Below are positions 18,595-26,940 of a stretch of 64,000 nt of DNA, in pieces (the first letter of the stretch is position 1; the number at the start of each line of letters is the position of its first letter). The notes under the pieces are model-generated. The model saw nothing but the letters and a program-made list of their open reading frames with translations, ran no database searches and had not been told where the DNA came from. A program made the position numbers and the translations under genes. This DNA comes from Candidatus Villigracilis propinquus (GTDB lineage: Bacteria > Chloroflexota > Anaerolineae > Anaerolineales > Villigracilaceae): contig JADKDM010000010.1 of assembly GCA_016714565.1 (NCBI GenBank), forward strand, positions 186,001 to 250,000. The letters run 5' to 3'.

Positions 18595-19974
18595 ATGCTT
18601 GAAATTTTGGATACAACTTTACGCGAAGGCGAACAAACTCCATTTGTTAATTTCACGGTTGATGAAAAGGTGGAGATCGCACGGATGCTTGACTCGGTGG
18701 GCGTGGATATGATCGAAGCTGGCGACCCATCCGTTTCGCCAAATGTTGCCAAAGCGATCAAACGCATCGCCTCTCTCGGACTTCGGGCTGAGGTGGTCGC
18801 CCATTCAGTTGCTTCACGCCTCGGCATTGACAAGGCCAAAGCCTGCGGCGCAGACCGTGTTGCCATTTTTTACGCCACCTCGAAAATTCATCTGGATGCA
18901 AAACTGCATAAAACGCAGGAGCAGGCCGTTGCGATCATTCAGGAACATGTGGCATACGCGCGCAGTTTGGGATTGAAAGTCCGCTACACGCCTGAGGATG
19001 CTACACGCACGGACTTTGAGTTTTTGATCCAAGTCTGTAACGCAGCCATCGAAGCAGGCGCGGATCGAATCAGTTTTGCGGACACGCTGGGCATCATGCA
19101 GCCGCATGTGATGTATGAGAAAGTCCGTGCATTGCGTGAGCGATTGCTGCCCTGCAAAATTGACCTGCATTGTCATAACGATTACGGACTCGCGCTCGCA
19201 AACGCCATGGCAGGAATTCGCGCAGGCGCGGACTGCATCCACACCACGGTGAATGGACTCGGCGAACGCACGGGCATTCCTGATCTCGCAGAAACAGTTG
19301 TGTCATTTCGGAATTTGGAGGGAAATGAGAAATACAACATCCAGCCGTTGATGGATGTATCCGGCTATCTTGAAAAAGTTTCTGGATTTTTCCTCGCGCC
19401 GAACAAACCCATCACAGGACAAAATGCGTTCAGCCACAAAAGCGGAGTCCACACCAACGGCATTCTCAAAGACCCGCGCACCTATGAGCCTTTCGACCCA
19501 GCCATTTTGGGGAGAGAGCGCAAGATCATCATCGACAAATACACGGGCAAAAGTGCGGTTGCCTCACGGCTGGAGGAATACGGCATCGAAGTCAGCGCGG
19601 CGGAATTGGAGGTAATTGTCACGCGCATCAAGAACATTGGCGATGAGAGAAAACAGCTTTTCGACACGGATATTCTTGAGATCGCCGAGCAGGTAACGGG
19701 TAGAGAGATCGATGTCATCCCGCACGATATCAGCGCGATGTTGATGGTCGAAGTTGAGTCACATGTGTACACATCGGCAGTGGTGCGTCGCATGCGTGGA
19801 TTTACGAATGTGTCCAACGTGTACGAAATGACTGGCGACTACGACATCAGCGCATTCGTGAATGTGGAAAACATTATGGCGTTGAATAATTTGATCGAGG
19901 AAATTCGCACGGTGCAAGGCGTCAAACGGACGGAGACGCGCATGGTGTTGAAAAAATATAACGGGAAAGCGTAA
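18595..19974 (+). CDS. Homocitrate synthase with C-terminal RAM-like regulatory domain
   Basis: First step of alpha-aminoadipate lysine synthesis (2-oxoglutarate + acetyl-CoA). Residues 1-270 form a DRE-TIM barrel: LDTTLREGEQTP, DRISFADTLGIM and the metal-binding DLHCHNDYGLALAN. Then come NAFSHKSGVHTNGILKDP and a helical linker. The last 75 or so residues (VEVESHVYTSAVVRRMRG to the end) look like a Lrp/AsnC-type RAM domain, as fused to Sulfolobus homocitrate synthase, and could sense lysine. AAGGA lies 7 nt before the ATG at 18595; an upstream in-frame GTG at 18562 lies inside the terminator and is rejected. A 2-isopropylmalate synthase role is less likely given the neighbours. Confidence 0.85.
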   Translation: MLEILDTTLREGEQTPFVNFTVDEKVEIARMLDSVGVDMIEAGDPSVSPNVAKAIKRIASLGLRAEVVAHSVASRLGIDKAKACGADRVAIFYATSKIHLDAKLHKTQEQAVAIIQEHVAYARSLGLKVRYTPEDATRTDFEFLIQVCNAAIEAGADRISFADTLGIMQPHVMYEKVRALRERLLPCKIDLHCHNDYGLALANAMAGIRAGADCIHTTVNGLGERTGIPDLAETVVSFRNLEGNEKYNIQPLMDVSGYLEKVSGFFLAPNKPITGQNAFSHKSGVHTNGILKDPRTYEPFDPAILGRERKIIIDKYTGKSAVASRLEEYGIEVSAAELEVIVTRIKNIGDERKQLFDTDILEIAEQVTGREIDVIPHDISAMLMVEVESHVYTSAVVRRMRGFTNVSNVYEMTGDYDISAFVNVENIMALNNLIEEIRTVQGVKRTETRMVLKKYNGKA

Positions 19975-19987
19975 TACAATGAAGAAC

Positions 19988-20051
19988 GCAGAATGTAGAA
20001 TCCGTAAACACAAGATTGAGAATTCTGCATTCTGCATTCTAAATTCTGCAT
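19988..20051. repeat. Inverted/tandem repeat between homocitrate synthase and homoaconitase genes
   Basis: GCAGAATGTAGAAT (19988-20001) is the near-perfect complement (one G:U) of ATTCTGCATTCTGC (20022-20035). Further ATTCTGCAT words follow up to the ribosome site. The spacer looks like a filler repeat able to form a hairpin within the operon mRNA. Confidence 0.65.
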
Positions 20052-20062
20052 TTGGAGAAACT

Positions 20063-21310
20063 ATGGGCACACTAATCGAAGAAATTTTTGCACGCAAAGC
20101 AGGCAGGCCTGTTCAAGCAGGCGAGATATTGCTATTGGATGTGGACTACATCATGAGTCACGACAACACGACTCCACTGGCGATAAAGGCATTTCGCGAG
20201 ATCGGCAAACCGATTCACGATAAGAATCGCATTGTTCTTCACCTTGACCATGCCTACCCCGCGCCGAATGTGTTGGCGGCTGAGAATCATAAAAGGATTA
20301 TCGAGTTTGTCAGAGAGCAGGGATTGCCCCACTTTTTCCATCAAGGCGTTTGCCATCAGGTGATGATCGAGGAAGGATTTATCACACCCGGCGCAATCGT
20401 CATCGGCGCGGACTCGCACTCGAACACCTACGGAGCAATGGGCGCGTTCGGTGCGGGACTCGGCTCCACGGAAATCGGCGTGGCATGGGTAACAGGCAAA
20501 TGCTGGTTCAAAGTCCCCGAGACGATTCGAATTGAGCTGAAGGGAAAAACTCAACCAGGGGTATATGCCAAAGACGTCATGATCTACATCGCTGGCCTGC
20601 TCGGCATGGACGGCGGCACGTACCGCTCCGTGGAATTTGGCGGTGATTATATTGACAACCTGCCCATGCACGAGCGCATCGTCTTCCCGAACATGTCCAC
20701 GGAGATCGGCGCAAAATGCGGACTCATCGCCGCAGACGATGTGACGATTCAATATCTTGAAAATGAAACGCCAGCCAAAGGGCCGTTTGAAAAGATAACT
20801 CCAGTCAATCCAAGATATGAGCGTGTGATCGAGATTGATGTTTCTGCCCTTTCTCCGCATGTGGCTTGTCACCCCGATGTGGATAATGCCAAACCACTGG
20901 AACAAGTGGAGGGTCTGGAAGTACAAGAGGTGTACATCGGCACCTGCACCAACGCCCGCTACGAAGACATTGAGATCGTAGCGAACATGCTCAAAGGCAA
21001 AAAAGTGGATCCGTTCACGCGCGTGATCGTCACACCTGCCAGCGAACGCATTTATAAAAAGGCAATGAAAAATGGTCTGATCGAAATTTTGCTGGATGCG
21101 GGCTGTACGGTCACAGGTACAGGATGCGGCGCGTGCATCGGCCGCCACGGCGGAATCCTCGCTGCTGGTGAACGCGCATTGACAACGATGAATCGCAACT
21201 TCATCGGGCGCATGGGCAGCCCGTTATCGGAAGTGTATTTAGCTAGCCCAGCCACTGCAGCAGCAACAGCGCTGACGGGAAAAATTACTGACCCGCGTGG
21301 ATATTTATAA
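20063..21310 (+). CDS. Homoaconitase large subunit (3-isopropylmalate dehydratase family)
   Basis: 415 residues from the ATG at 20063, which has GGAGAAA just upstream; an earlier in-frame ATG lies in repeat DNA. The family has a 4Fe-4S aconitase core: GADSHSNTYGAMGAFGAG, the cluster cysteine in YIGTCTNARYED and the pair GTGCGACIGRHGG. It isomerises (cis-)homoaconitate to homoisocitrate together with the small subunit at 21400. Family members in LeuC are near-identical in motifs, so the lysine role rests on the neighbours (homocitrate synthase, LysX). Confidence 0.85.
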   Translation: MGTLIEEIFARKAGRPVQAGEILLLDVDYIMSHDNTTPLAIKAFREIGKPIHDKNRIVLHLDHAYPAPNVLAAENHKRIIEFVREQGLPHFFHQGVCHQVMIEEGFITPGAIVIGADSHSNTYGAMGAFGAGLGSTEIGVAWVTGKCWFKVPETIRIELKGKTQPGVYAKDVMIYIAGLLGMDGGTYRSVEFGGDYIDNLPMHERIVFPNMSTEIGAKCGLIAADDVTIQYLENETPAKGPFEKITPVNPRYERVIEIDVSALSPHVACHPDVDNAKPLEQVEGLEVQEVYIGTCTNARYEDIEIVANMLKGKKVDPFTRVIVTPASERIYKKAMKNGLIEILLDAGCTVTGTGCGACIGRHGGILAAGERALTTMNRNFIGRMGSPLSEVYLASPATAAATALTGKITDPRGYL

Positions 21311-21316
21311 GGGATT

Positions 21317-21381
21317 CGGAACTAGGGATCAGGCAACTAGGGAAAACCAATTCCTAGTCCCTAATTCCTAGTACCTAGTCA
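21317..21381. repeat. CTAGGGA/TCCTAG filler repeat between homoaconitase subunits
   Basis: Several copies of the words ACTAGGGA and their complement TCCCTA/TCCTAGT alternate in both orientations across 65 bases, so the spacer can fold on itself. The downstream ribosome site (AAAGGAG) is outside the element. Confidence 0.6.
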
Positions 21382-21399
21382 CTAAAAAAGGAGACCCTC

Positions 21400-21909
21400 A
21401 TGGCAAAAGCCTGGACATTCGGAGAAAACATGAACACGGACGAGATCATTCCCGGCCGTTACAACATCACCATCGACCCGCTTGAACTTGCAAAGAATGT
21501 TTTTTGCGAGGTCAAGCCTGAGTATGCAAAAAACGTACAACCCGGCGACATCATCGTCGGCGGGCAAAATTTCGGCTGCGGCTCTTCACGCGAACACGCG
21601 CCCATCGCCATCAAAGGCTCGCAAGCCAAGTGCATCATCGCCCCATCCTTTGCACGCATCTTTTTCCGCAACTGCATCAACATCGGCCTGCCCATCCTTG
21701 AATGTCCCACCGCCGCTGCGGATATCACCGAAGGCGATGATATTGATGTTGACCTTGCAAGCGGCAAAATTTTCAACCGCACCAACGGGAATCAATATCA
21801 AGCCAACGCCCTGCCTGATTTCGTTTTGAAGATCGCAGACGCGGGCGGCATTGTCAACTTTTTGAAAACGCACGACATTCAAGAGCTAATGATGAATGCG
21901 GAAGGATGA
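21400..21909 (+). CDS. Homoaconitase small subunit
   Basis: A 169-residue swivel-domain protein. It contains NTDEIIPGRYNIT (the substrate-specificity loop follows the conserved GRY), the FGCGSSREHAPIA motif typical of LeuD/HacB small subunits, and IIAPSFARIFFRNCINIGLP. It pairs with the large subunit at 20063. The loop YNIT is not the classical bacterial LeuD sequence, which fits a homoaconitase, although specificity needs assay. AAAGGAG lies 7 nt before the ATG. Confidence 0.85.
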   Translation: MAKAWTFGENMNTDEIIPGRYNITIDPLELAKNVFCEVKPEYAKNVQPGDIIVGGQNFGCGSSREHAPIAIKGSQAKCIIAPSFARIFFRNCINIGLPILECPTAAADITEGDDIDVDLASGKIFNRTNGNQYQANALPDFVLKIADAGGIVNFLKTHDIQELMMNAEG

Positions 21910-21912
21910 ATG

Positions 21913-22911
21913 ATGAATTATAAAATCTGCCTCCTACCTGGTGACGGCATCGGGCCTGAAGTGATCGCTTGCGCTGAAAAAGTTTTGCGCGCCCTGCCTT
22001 TGGATTTGGAATTCACCCGCGCAGAAATTGGATTTGGCGCCTATGAGCGACTCGGCACGCCGCTGCCCGATTCCACACTGGAAAAGATCCGCCTCTCTTC
22101 CGCGACCTTATTTGGTTCTGTTACGACACCACCCGCCATCACTGGATATTTTTCACCCGTCGTACGGATGCGTCAATCGCTGGAGTTATTTTCCAATCTG
22201 CGTCCATGCCGCTCGATCCCGCACTCCTCCTCCCGCGCAGGCATTGACATGATCATCGTCCGCGAGAATACCGAAGGCTTGTATTCTGGCATTGAGCGAA
22301 TTGAAGATGACGGCAATCGCGCCATCACTGAACGGGTCATCACCCGCAAAGGTTCGGAACGCATCATCCGCAAAGCATTTGACACCGCCCGCCAAACGGG
22401 ACGCAAATCTGTTCATGTGGTCCACAAAGCCAATGTGCTGCGTCAAACCTGCGGACTTTTCCGCACAGTCGCACTTGAAGTTGCAAAGGAATACCCAGAC
22501 ATCACCATGTATGAAATGCTCGTGGACACCTGCGCCATGGAACTTGTCCGCGCACCGGAGCAATTTGAAGTGATTGTCACGACCAACCTTTTTGGCGACA
22601 TCCTCAGCGACGAAGCCTGCATGTTCGTCGGCGGCCTCGGTGTGGCTGCTTCCGGCAACATTGGCGCGGACGCAGCAGTCTTTGAACCCGTCCACGGCAG
22701 TGCGCCACCGTTGGTTGGTACAGGCAAAGCCAACCCCATCGCCACCTTCCTCGCCACCGCCATGATGCTGGATTATTTGAATGAAAAAGAATCTGCTGAA
22801 CGATTGCGAAATGCAGTGGAAACCTGTATAGCGGATAATGAGTCCACACCTGATCTGGGTGGAAATTTGACGACAAGCCAGGTAACGGAAAGAGTGATTG
22901 GAAAAATTTAG
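21913..22911 (+). CDS. Homoisocitrate dehydrogenase
   Basis: About 332 residues of the beta-decarboxylating dehydrogenase family: LLPGDGIGPEV at the N-terminus, VVRMRQSLELFSNLRP substrate residues, IIVRENTEGLYSGIE, the VVHKANVLRQTCGLF block with its catalytic Lys, the metal-binding TTNLFGDILSDEA and EPVHGSAPPLVGTGKANPI near the cofactor site. It oxidises homoisocitrate to 2-oxoadipate. Two ATGs are adjacent (21910, 21913); AAGGA spacing favours the second. It follows homoaconitase small subunit with no gap. Isocitrate or 3-isopropylmalate activity cannot be excluded. Confidence 0.85.
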   Translation: MNYKICLLPGDGIGPEVIACAEKVLRALPLDLEFTRAEIGFGAYERLGTPLPDSTLEKIRLSSATLFGSVTTPPAITGYFSPVVRMRQSLELFSNLRPCRSIPHSSSRAGIDMIIVRENTEGLYSGIERIEDDGNRAITERVITRKGSERIIRKAFDTARQTGRKSVHVVHKANVLRQTCGLFRTVALEVAKEYPDITMYEMLVDTCAMELVRAPEQFEVIVTTNLFGDILSDEACMFVGGLGVAASGNIGADAAVFEPVHGSAPPLVGTGKANPIATFLATAMMLDYLNEKESAERLRNAVETCIADNESTPDLGGNLTTSQVTERVIGKI

Positions 22912-22916
22912 GTTTG

Positions 22917-22982
22917 TCATGCTGAGCAAAGCGAAGCATCTCTAAGACTGTCATAGAGACCCTTCGCTCCGCTCAGGGTGAC
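22917..22982. repeat. Inverted repeat between homoisocitrate dehydrogenase and lysX
   Basis: GTCA-CTGAGC-AGCGAAG-CTCTA on the left is matched by TAGAG-CTTCGCT-GCTCAG-TGAC on the right, giving an imperfect stem of about 28 bp. It leaves the lysX ribosome site (AAGGAG) free. It may stabilise or partly terminate the operon mRNA. Confidence 0.65.
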
Positions 22983-22997
22983 ACATAAGGAGCAATC

Positions 22998-23849
22998 ATG
23001 ACCAAAGTTGGATTTTTATACACCCGCCTGCGCGTTGAAGAAAAATATTTACTGGATGAATTTGAAAAGCACAGCGATGTGGAAGTTGTCCGCATTAATG
23101 ATGGGAATTCATTCTTTGATATTAATCAACTTCCCGAACAAGTTGATGTGCTCTTCGAGCGTTCCATTTCTTATTCACGCGGGCTGTATATCTCGCGCAT
23201 CTTTGAGGCGCATGGCGTACCTGTTGTAAATTCGTCTGCGGTGGCGGAACGCTGCGGAGACAAGTACATCACCAGCCAGATCCTCACACAGAACGGGATC
23301 CCAACTCCCAGAGTGTATATGGCCTTCGACGAAGAATCAGCTCTCAGCGCGATTGAAGCGATGGGCTATCCATGCGTGCTAAAACCCGTTGTCGGGTCAT
23401 GGGGACGCCTGCTCGCAAAAGTGGACAATCGTCACATGGCTGAGTCGTTGATCGAACACAAATCATCGCTGGGAGTCAATCACCAGGTTTTTTATATTCA
23501 GGAATATATCAACAAGCCGGGGCGTGATATCCGTGCCTTTGTGATCGGTGATGAATGTATCTGCGCGATATACCGCTCCTCCGAAAATTGGATCACCAAT
23601 ACCGCACGAGGAGGCGTCGCCACGAACTGCCCCGTCACTGATGAGATCGCGGAGTTATGTCAACGGGCGGCTCGCGCCGTCGGCGGCGGATTGTTGGCAC
23701 TTGACCTGTTCGAGACCGACAACGGAATGACGATCAACGAGATCAACCATACAATGGAGTTTCGTAACAGTATTGCCACCACAGGAGTAAATATCCCCGA
23801 AAAGATGGTGGAGTATATCTTGAAAAGCGCGGTCATGAAACAGACATAA
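22998..23849 (+). CDS. lysX: Alpha-aminoadipate-LysW ligase (RimK-type ATP-grasp)
   Basis: 283 residues, an ATP-grasp protein of the LysX/ArgX group: an N-terminal domain with DVLFERSISYSRGLYIS, the substrate-binding NSSAVAERCGDKYITSQIL, the ATP loop CVLKPVVGSWGRLLAKV, FIQEY-type strand (YIQEYINKPGRDIRAFVIG), ARGGVATNCPVTDEI and the metal-binding ALDLFETDNGMTINEINHT. It attaches the amino group of alpha-aminoadipate to the C-terminal Glu of carrier protein LysW. No lysW gene occurs in this window, so the carrier must lie elsewhere. It is last in the lysine operon. Confidence 0.85.
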   Translation: MTKVGFLYTRLRVEEKYLLDEFEKHSDVEVVRINDGNSFFDINQLPEQVDVLFERSISYSRGLYISRIFEAHGVPVVNSSAVAERCGDKYITSQILTQNGIPTPRVYMAFDEESALSAIEAMGYPCVLKPVVGSWGRLLAKVDNRHMAESLIEHKSSLGVNHQVFYIQEYINKPGRDIRAFVIGDECICAIYRSSENWITNTARGGVATNCPVTDEIAELCQRAARAVGGGLLALDLFETDNGMTINEINHTMEFRNSIATTGVNIPEKMVEYILKSAVMKQT

Positions 23850-23876
23850 AAAAGACCGCCTTCGGGTTAGGCGGTC
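23847..23876 (-). terminator. Intrinsic terminator of tRNA-Pro
   Basis: Read on the minus strand, a 7-bp stem GACCGCC/GGCGGTC is followed directly by TTTTTT. It lies 20 bases beyond the 3' end of the tRNA and may also slow transcription arriving from lysX. Confidence 0.75.
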
Positions 23877-23896
23877 AACAAGCATTGCTTTTTCTG

Positions 23897-23970
23897 TCGG
23901 GGTGGAGAGATTTGAACTCTCGACCTCACGGACCCGAACCGTGCGCTCTACCGGTCTGAGCCACACCCCG
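23897..23970 (-). tRNA. tRNA-Pro (anticodon CGG)
   Basis: A 74-base cloverleaf can be folded by hand: acceptor CGGGGTG/CACCCCG, D-stem GCTC/GAGC, anticodon stem CACGG/CCGTG with loop TTCGGGT (anticodon CGG, reads CCG), T-arm GAGAG-TTCAAAT-CTCTC and discriminator A. The 3' CCA is not encoded. Confidence 0.95.
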
Positions 23971-24033
23971 ATAGCGTCCCTTTGATGGGAAAGCCTGCGA
24001 ATTATACCATTGTGATTTATTTTGGCAAGCCTA

Positions 24034-24963
24034 TTATGGATTCAGCATGATCTCAACACTATAAACGTAAATATACTTTTGCACCTCTGAATCGGTCACA
24101 TCCAGCAGCGGATTATCCTGCTTGAAGGTCAGGCGGGCGAGGGTGGGTTCGGTCACTTTGTAGGGCAACTTTGTTTCAAAGGACTGGGTATCGATTCCGT
24201 TGAAGTTTAGTATTCGCGAGGAGATCGGCGATCCATTTGGCAGTATCAATTCCGCCACCATGGGTTGATCGTTGAAAGGCCAAATGCGGCCTTTGAGGTT
24301 GACCTCCCCAGCATAAAAATCAGCCCTTTCCTTCATACCTTCGATCATCACCCGTTCATAGATCATGTTCCCGGGTGGGTTAATTTGATTGGTGCCAATG
24401 GAATATAAAAGAACAGGCATCGTGTTGAGAGCCTGAATTCGGCCAAAATCATCCTTGCTGCTGATGCGAATATACCCTGCCTCGGAAACAGCACGGATCT
24501 CAAATCGCAGCTCAAACCTGCGGAAAATGCCTTTCATATTTCGCGTCACTTTTTCAAGATCGCGATAAAGGACACGGCCATCCTCACCCAACAAGTCCAC
24601 TTGAATTACTTCGCTTTCACCCGAGACAACCTCTATTTGTAAAATGATCGGGGAGACCAAGCTGGAGGCCGGGCCAGGAGACAAAAACCTTACTTGTGCA
24701 AAATCTGTGAAGCCCGCCGCAAATGTAGGCGTTGGGCTTGGAATCTCCGTCAATGGAATTGATAGTTCAGTTGGAACAGCCGTCAAAGTTGGAGGGACGC
24801 TTTGCGTTAAAGCATCAGCGGTGGCGAAAGCGGCCTGTCCGGTCAGCGCAACTACAGTCGGGATGGAGGGAGGCGGAAGAGTTGTCGGCGTGGACCCTAT
24901 ACTTTGAGAGCAAGCAGCTAACAGCGTAAGAAGTGAAGCGAGAAGAAATGTTTTATATTTCAT
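24034..24963 (-). CDS. Lipoprotein of unknown function
   Basis: 309 residues from the ATG at 24963. The signal peptide ends in the lipobox LLAACS (Cys near residue 17), followed by a Thr/Pro linker to about residue 80. The rest is predicted beta-rich and reads like one or two Ig-like modules (VRFLSPGPASSLVSPIILQI, then LKGRIWPFNDQPMVAELIL). It should sit on the outer face of the membrane. The gene lies after the M32 carboxypeptidase terminator, so it probably needs its own promoter or read-through. No named family recognised. Confidence 0.65.
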   Translation of the reverse strand: MKYKTFLLASLLTLLAACSQSIGSTPTTLPPPSIPTVVALTGQAAFATADALTQSVPPTLTAVPTELSIPLTEIPSPTPTFAAGFTDFAQVRFLSPGPASSLVSPIILQIEVVSGESEVIQVDLLGEDGRVLYRDLEKVTRNMKGIFRRFELRFEIRAVSEAGYIRISSKDDFGRIQALNTMPVLLYSIGTNQINPPGNMIYERVMIEGMKERADFYAGEVNLKGRIWPFNDQPMVAELILPNGSPISSRILNFNGIDTQSFETKLPYKVTEPTLARLTFKQDNPLLDVTDSEVQKYIYVYSVEIMLNP

Positions 24964-24968
24964 ATCCA

Positions 24969-25000
24969 AATAAAAGAGACGCCCTGACGGGCAGGGCGTC
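24969..25000 (-). terminator. Intrinsic terminator after the M32 carboxypeptidase gene
   Basis: On the minus strand GACGCCCTG-CCCGT-CAGGGCGTC (9-bp stem) is followed by TCTTTTATTT. It lies between the carboxypeptidase stop and the lipoprotein start. Confidence 0.85.
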
Positions 25001-25018
25001 CCATTCAATCCTTTAAAT

Positions 25019-26515
25019 TTACAGCCCGTAAATCCCGCTGTATTTTTTCGTCAAATAGCGGACATAAGCGGCAGAGTCAATTCGTGAGCCGGTGGCCTTT
25101 TGCACAAGATCCTGCGGATCATACTTGTGACCATACACATGGATGTTCTTTCGCAGCCAACCGAGCAGTTCATCAAACTTGCCTTTGCGGATCTGTTCTT
25201 CAAGATCGGGGATGTCTTTGTTGATGACCTCCCACAACTGAGCAGAGACAATATTGCCCAACGCGTATGTGGAGAAGTAACCGATCATGCCGCCAGACCA
25301 ATGCACATCCTGCAAAACGCCTTTCGCATCATTGGGCGGGACAATGCCAAGATAATCCTGCATCTTCGCGTTCCAAATTTCGGGAAGGTCTTTGACGGCG
25401 ATACTTCCATCCACCATGCCGATCTCGATTTCAAGGCGCAGCATGATGTGCATGTTGTAGGTGGCTTCATCTGCATTCACACGGATGAGGGATGGCTCAA
25501 CTTTATTGATGCCCTTGTAAAAAGATTTCGCGGTCACACCATCCAACTGAGATGGGAAAGTTTTCTTCAATTCAGGGAAGAAATATTCGCAGAACGGAAG
25601 CGAACGCCCTACAAGATTTTCCCACATGCGTGATTGCGATTCATGCACAGCCAGAGATGTGCCATTCGCGAGCGGTGTGCGCTCATATACCGGGTTGATG
25701 CCCTGCTCATACATGGCATGGCCTGATTCATGCATGGCGCTGAAAATGGTGGCAATGGGATTCCCGGCTTCAAAACGATTCGTGATGCGCACATCGTTCA
25801 CGCTGAAAGAAGTCTCAAAAGGATGCGGCGCTTTGTCCTGTCTGCCGCGGCTGAAATCGTACCCGAACTTCGAGACGATCTTTTCGCTGAAGCCCCACAA
25901 CTTCTGCTCGTTATATTTTTTGTGAAGGAAATCATCCTTCACCTGCTTTGTGGATGCAATCGCCTTCAGCAGTTCCACCTGCTTCGGGCGCAGGTTGCCA
26001 AATATCTCACGCACTTCGGCGGTCTTCATGCCCGGTTCAAAATCATCCAACAGAACATCATACGGATGGTCAGCCGGCGGGAAGAACGAAACATATTTCT
26101 TTACCAATTCCACAACTTTTTCAAGATGCGGCTGGAAAATGGAAAAGTCAGATTTGCCCTTCGCCTCGACCCATGCTTCAAAAGCCTTTGAAGAAACAAT
26201 AGCCTGCTCTGCAACGAAAGAAGGCGGCACAAGTTTGGCCTTTTTATAATCGCGCGAAGCAACGCGGATCATGGCGCCATCATCGGTCTCTGCATCGCCG
26301 TATTCGCTTTTCAGATCCTCGAGCAGTCTGCCAACTTCATCGGATGTGAATTTTTCTTGAACGATCTTGCCCAGCGTAGCAAGCTGCTGCCCGCGCGCCT
26401 CACTGCCGCCGCGCGGCATGTTCACCTGCTCATCCCAACCCAACACACTTGCGGCATGACCCAGATCAGAAACCTCGCCAAGGATTTGCTTAAGCTGATT
26501 CAGCTTTTCGGACAT
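25019..26515 (-). CDS. M32-family metallocarboxypeptidase (Taq type)
   Basis: A 498-residue cytosolic zinc carboxypeptidase of the Thermus aquaticus family. The zinc motif is seen in SAMHESGHAMYEQGI (HExxH) with the downstream ESQSRMWENLVGRS glutamate. Other family blocks are DEATYNMHIMLRLEIE and VHWSGGMIGYFSTYALG. It trims C-terminal residues from peptides. A good ribosome site (CTGGAGG) precedes the ATG. Length is normal and the ORF is intact. Confidence 0.92.
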   Translation of the reverse strand: MSEKLNQLKQILGEVSDLGHAASVLGWDEQVNMPRGGSEARGQQLATLGKIVQEKFTSDEVGRLLEDLKSEYGDAETDDGAMIRVASRDYKKAKLVPPSFVAEQAIVSSKAFEAWVEAKGKSDFSIFQPHLEKVVELVKKYVSFFPPADHPYDVLLDDFEPGMKTAEVREIFGNLRPKQVELLKAIASTKQVKDDFLHKKYNEQKLWGFSEKIVSKFGYDFSRGRQDKAPHPFETSFSVNDVRITNRFEAGNPIATIFSAMHESGHAMYEQGINPVYERTPLANGTSLAVHESQSRMWENLVGRSLPFCEYFFPELKKTFPSQLDGVTAKSFYKGINKVEPSLIRVNADEATYNMHIMLRLEIEIGMVDGSIAVKDLPEIWNAKMQDYLGIVPPNDAKGVLQDVHWSGGMIGYFSTYALGNIVSAQLWEVINKDIPDLEEQIRKGKFDELLGWLRKNIHVYGHKYDPQDLVQKATGSRIDSAAYVRYLTKKYSGIYGL

Positions 26516-26940
26516 GGAAACCTCCAGAGGAATAGATAGTTTTCATCATTACAAGATTGCTTCGGATAAATACAAGAGCATCCTCGTAATGACATACATA
26601 CGACACGACAAAACGCCTCCCGCCTAACGGATACCTGATCCTGTTTCCTCAAGCATTTTCTCCGCATTAGCACTTAGCGTCTGCAATATGATTGTATCGT
26701 AATCAGAGTTTCTTTGCACCCTGCTTCGGAATGATCTGCCTTATCTATAAAATCCCAAAGGTGACCTGACATCGGGAGCCATGTCATCCCTTCGGGATTT
26801 TAAATTGCACAAATAAACTTCTATAATAGTTTCACCCTTTCGGGGTTGGCGTAGAAAACAGAAGCTGTTTGGAACTTGATGAAAAAGCCATTGAAATTCC
26901 GTTCTTTTCCGTGCGCAAAACAACCTAGCTGGCTATTGTG
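26516..26940. other. Intergenic region without a recognised gene
   Basis: Lies between the M32 gene and an SH3 lipoprotein gene, both on the minus strand. Apart from the inverted repeat at 26749-26801 I see no convincing coding frame or RNA gene. The upstream signals of the M32 gene should be in its left part. Confidence 0.6.
26749..26801. repeat. Imperfect inverted repeat (AAAATCCC ... GGGATTTT)
   Basis: AAAATCCC-AAAGG-GAC pairs with GTC-CCTTC-GGGATTTT over about 17 bp around a 15-base loop. It may be a small dispersed palindromic element; it lacks a T-tract of its own beyond the TTTT in the arm. Confidence 0.55.

Noticed and set aside
18386..18595. Lysine riboswitch (L-box) or T-box in the lysine leader
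   Set aside because: None of the conserved L-box or T-box motifs are visible; a coding leader plus terminator explains the region better.
20132..21148. 338-residue ORF on the minus strand
   Set aside because: It is the antisense shadow of the homoaconitase large subunit and has no recognisable motif.
22186..22929. 247-residue minus-strand ORF
   Set aside because: Antisense shadow of homoisocitrate dehydrogenase.
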